Assembly (NCBI GenBank): GCA_028408365.1
Contig: JAOOLD010000002.1
Location: 77,183 to 141,182, forward strand
DNA length: 64,000 bases
Reading direction: 5' to 3'
DNA from: Bacteroidota bacterium
GTDB lineage: Bacteria; Bacteroidota; Bacteroidia; Flavobacteriales; BACL11
Positions 63,740 through 64,000 of this stretch are shown here, one piece after another. A program made the translations under genes and the position numbers. The stretch's first letter is position 1, and every line of letters begins with the position of its first letter. Below the pieces are notes generated by a model, which had not been told where the DNA came from, searched no databases, and saw nothing but the letters and a program-made list of their open reading frames with translations.

Positions 63740-64000
63740 ATGAGAAAAATAAAAAAGGTAGTATTTGAATACCGTTGGTTTTTATCATTTTGGTTTTTAA
63801 TCAATCTCTTACAAGCTAAATTTACAAATTTGCATTACGATGAAGCCTATTATTGGCTTTATTCAAAAGTATTGTCATGGGGGTATTTTGATCATCCTCC
63901 AATGATAGCAATTTCTAGTAAAATAGGTGATATGCTTTCAAATACAACATTAGGACTTAGAATTATACCAGTTATAATTGGTGTTTTTGTAATCTCAGCT
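63740..64000 (+). CDS. GT39-type membrane glycosyltransferase, 3' end outside the window
   Basis: The first 87 codons of a membrane glycosyltransferase of the ArnT/PMT (GT39) type. A first helix (WFLSFWFLINLLQA) is followed by the luminal loop with LHYDEAYYWLYS, whose Asp-Glu pair is the catalytic and metal site, and then WGYFDHPPMIA. Relatives transfer a sugar from a polyprenyl phosphate carrier to lipid A or protein. The acceptor cannot be told. The frame is open at the window end. Confidence 0.85.
   Translation, partial: MRKIKKVVFEYRWFLSFWFLINLLQAKFTNLHYDEAYYWLYSKVLSWGYFDHPPMIAISSKIGDMLSNTTLGLRIIPVIIGVFVISA

Noticed and set aside
1..64000. CRISPR arrays, insertion sequences, prophage genes, tRNA or rRNA genes
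   Set aside because: I found no regularly spaced repeats, transposase or integrase motifs, and no tRNA cloverleaf or rRNA sequence in any gap.

Overview
The window is an AT-rich, gene-dense stretch of a Bacteroidota chromosome, most likely from a marine Flavobacteriales. The evidence is a giant SprB-repeat protein with a type IX secretion (T9SS) type B C-terminus next to a PorP/SprF protein, a T9SS type A tail on a secreted esterase, DUF4270, a degenerate GT5 protein, many short lipoproteins with an SC/AC lipobox, Bacteroidota-type -7 promoter elements (TAnnTTTG) and no clear Shine-Dalgarno sequences. There is no rRNA or tRNA here, so the taxonomy stops at that level. Genes are tightly packed, many overlap by 4 to 14 bases inside operons, several convergent pairs overlap at their 3' ends, and TTG and GTG starts are frequent.

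Layout. 1-3 kb: the end of a DMT transporter, then yicC-gmk-nadD-lipoprotein on the plus strand. 3-6.4 kb: minus-strand operon SDR (threonine dehydrogenase-like)-cysS-M28 peptidase. 6.5-11.6 kb: trhO, aspS (minus), tadA, bacilliredoxin, ctaB and a DUF420 protein (heme/oxidase assembly). 11.7-19.3 kb: SprB-like adhesin and PorP/SprF, closed by the one convincing intrinsic terminator. 19.5-22.1 kb: a glycosyltransferase, hemW and msrB. 22.1-29.4 kb: a long minus-strand operon metG-esterase-pseudouridine synthase-AsmA-histidine kinase. 29.5-32.7 kb: an S66 carboxypeptidase, a collapsed aminotransferase minigene, gatC, plsC and trpS. 32.7-36.9 kb: two exported amidohydrolase-like proteins. 37-43.8 kb: hflX, an MsbA-like exporter, rbfA, a LolC/E-like permease, dus and a CPBP protease. 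43.8-46.7 kb: ExbB/membrane protein/ExbD/ExbD, then superoxide dismutase. 46.7-51.6 kb: tyrosine/homogentisate catabolism (FAH-family, flavin reductase and sulfotransferase on one strand, hmgA and hppD on the other). 51.6-53.6 kb: bcp and small exported proteins. 53.6-61.3 kb: radA, rfaE2-like, flippase-like and panC on the minus strand; GT5-like, DUF4270 and glmS on the plus strand. 61.3-63.7 kb: an accessory pocket of small unrelated exported proteins, two of them with N-terminal lesions. From 63.74 kb: the start of a GT39-type glycosyltransferase.

Most of the window is ordinary core genome and I see no clearly new multi-gene system. The observations most worth following are: (1) a 104-aa gene that looks like the two ends of a class V aminotransferase joined after an in-frame internal deletion; (2) a recurring promoter geometry, TAnnTTTG followed by exactly four bases and then the start codon at seven genes, implying leaderless mRNAs and fixing several GTG starts, including that of a superoxide dismutase with an RR-type N-terminal export signal; (3) two neighbouring small exported-protein genes, each one base away from being intact; (4) a GT5-family protein that has lost the synthase motifs but keeps a biosynthetic neighbourhood.
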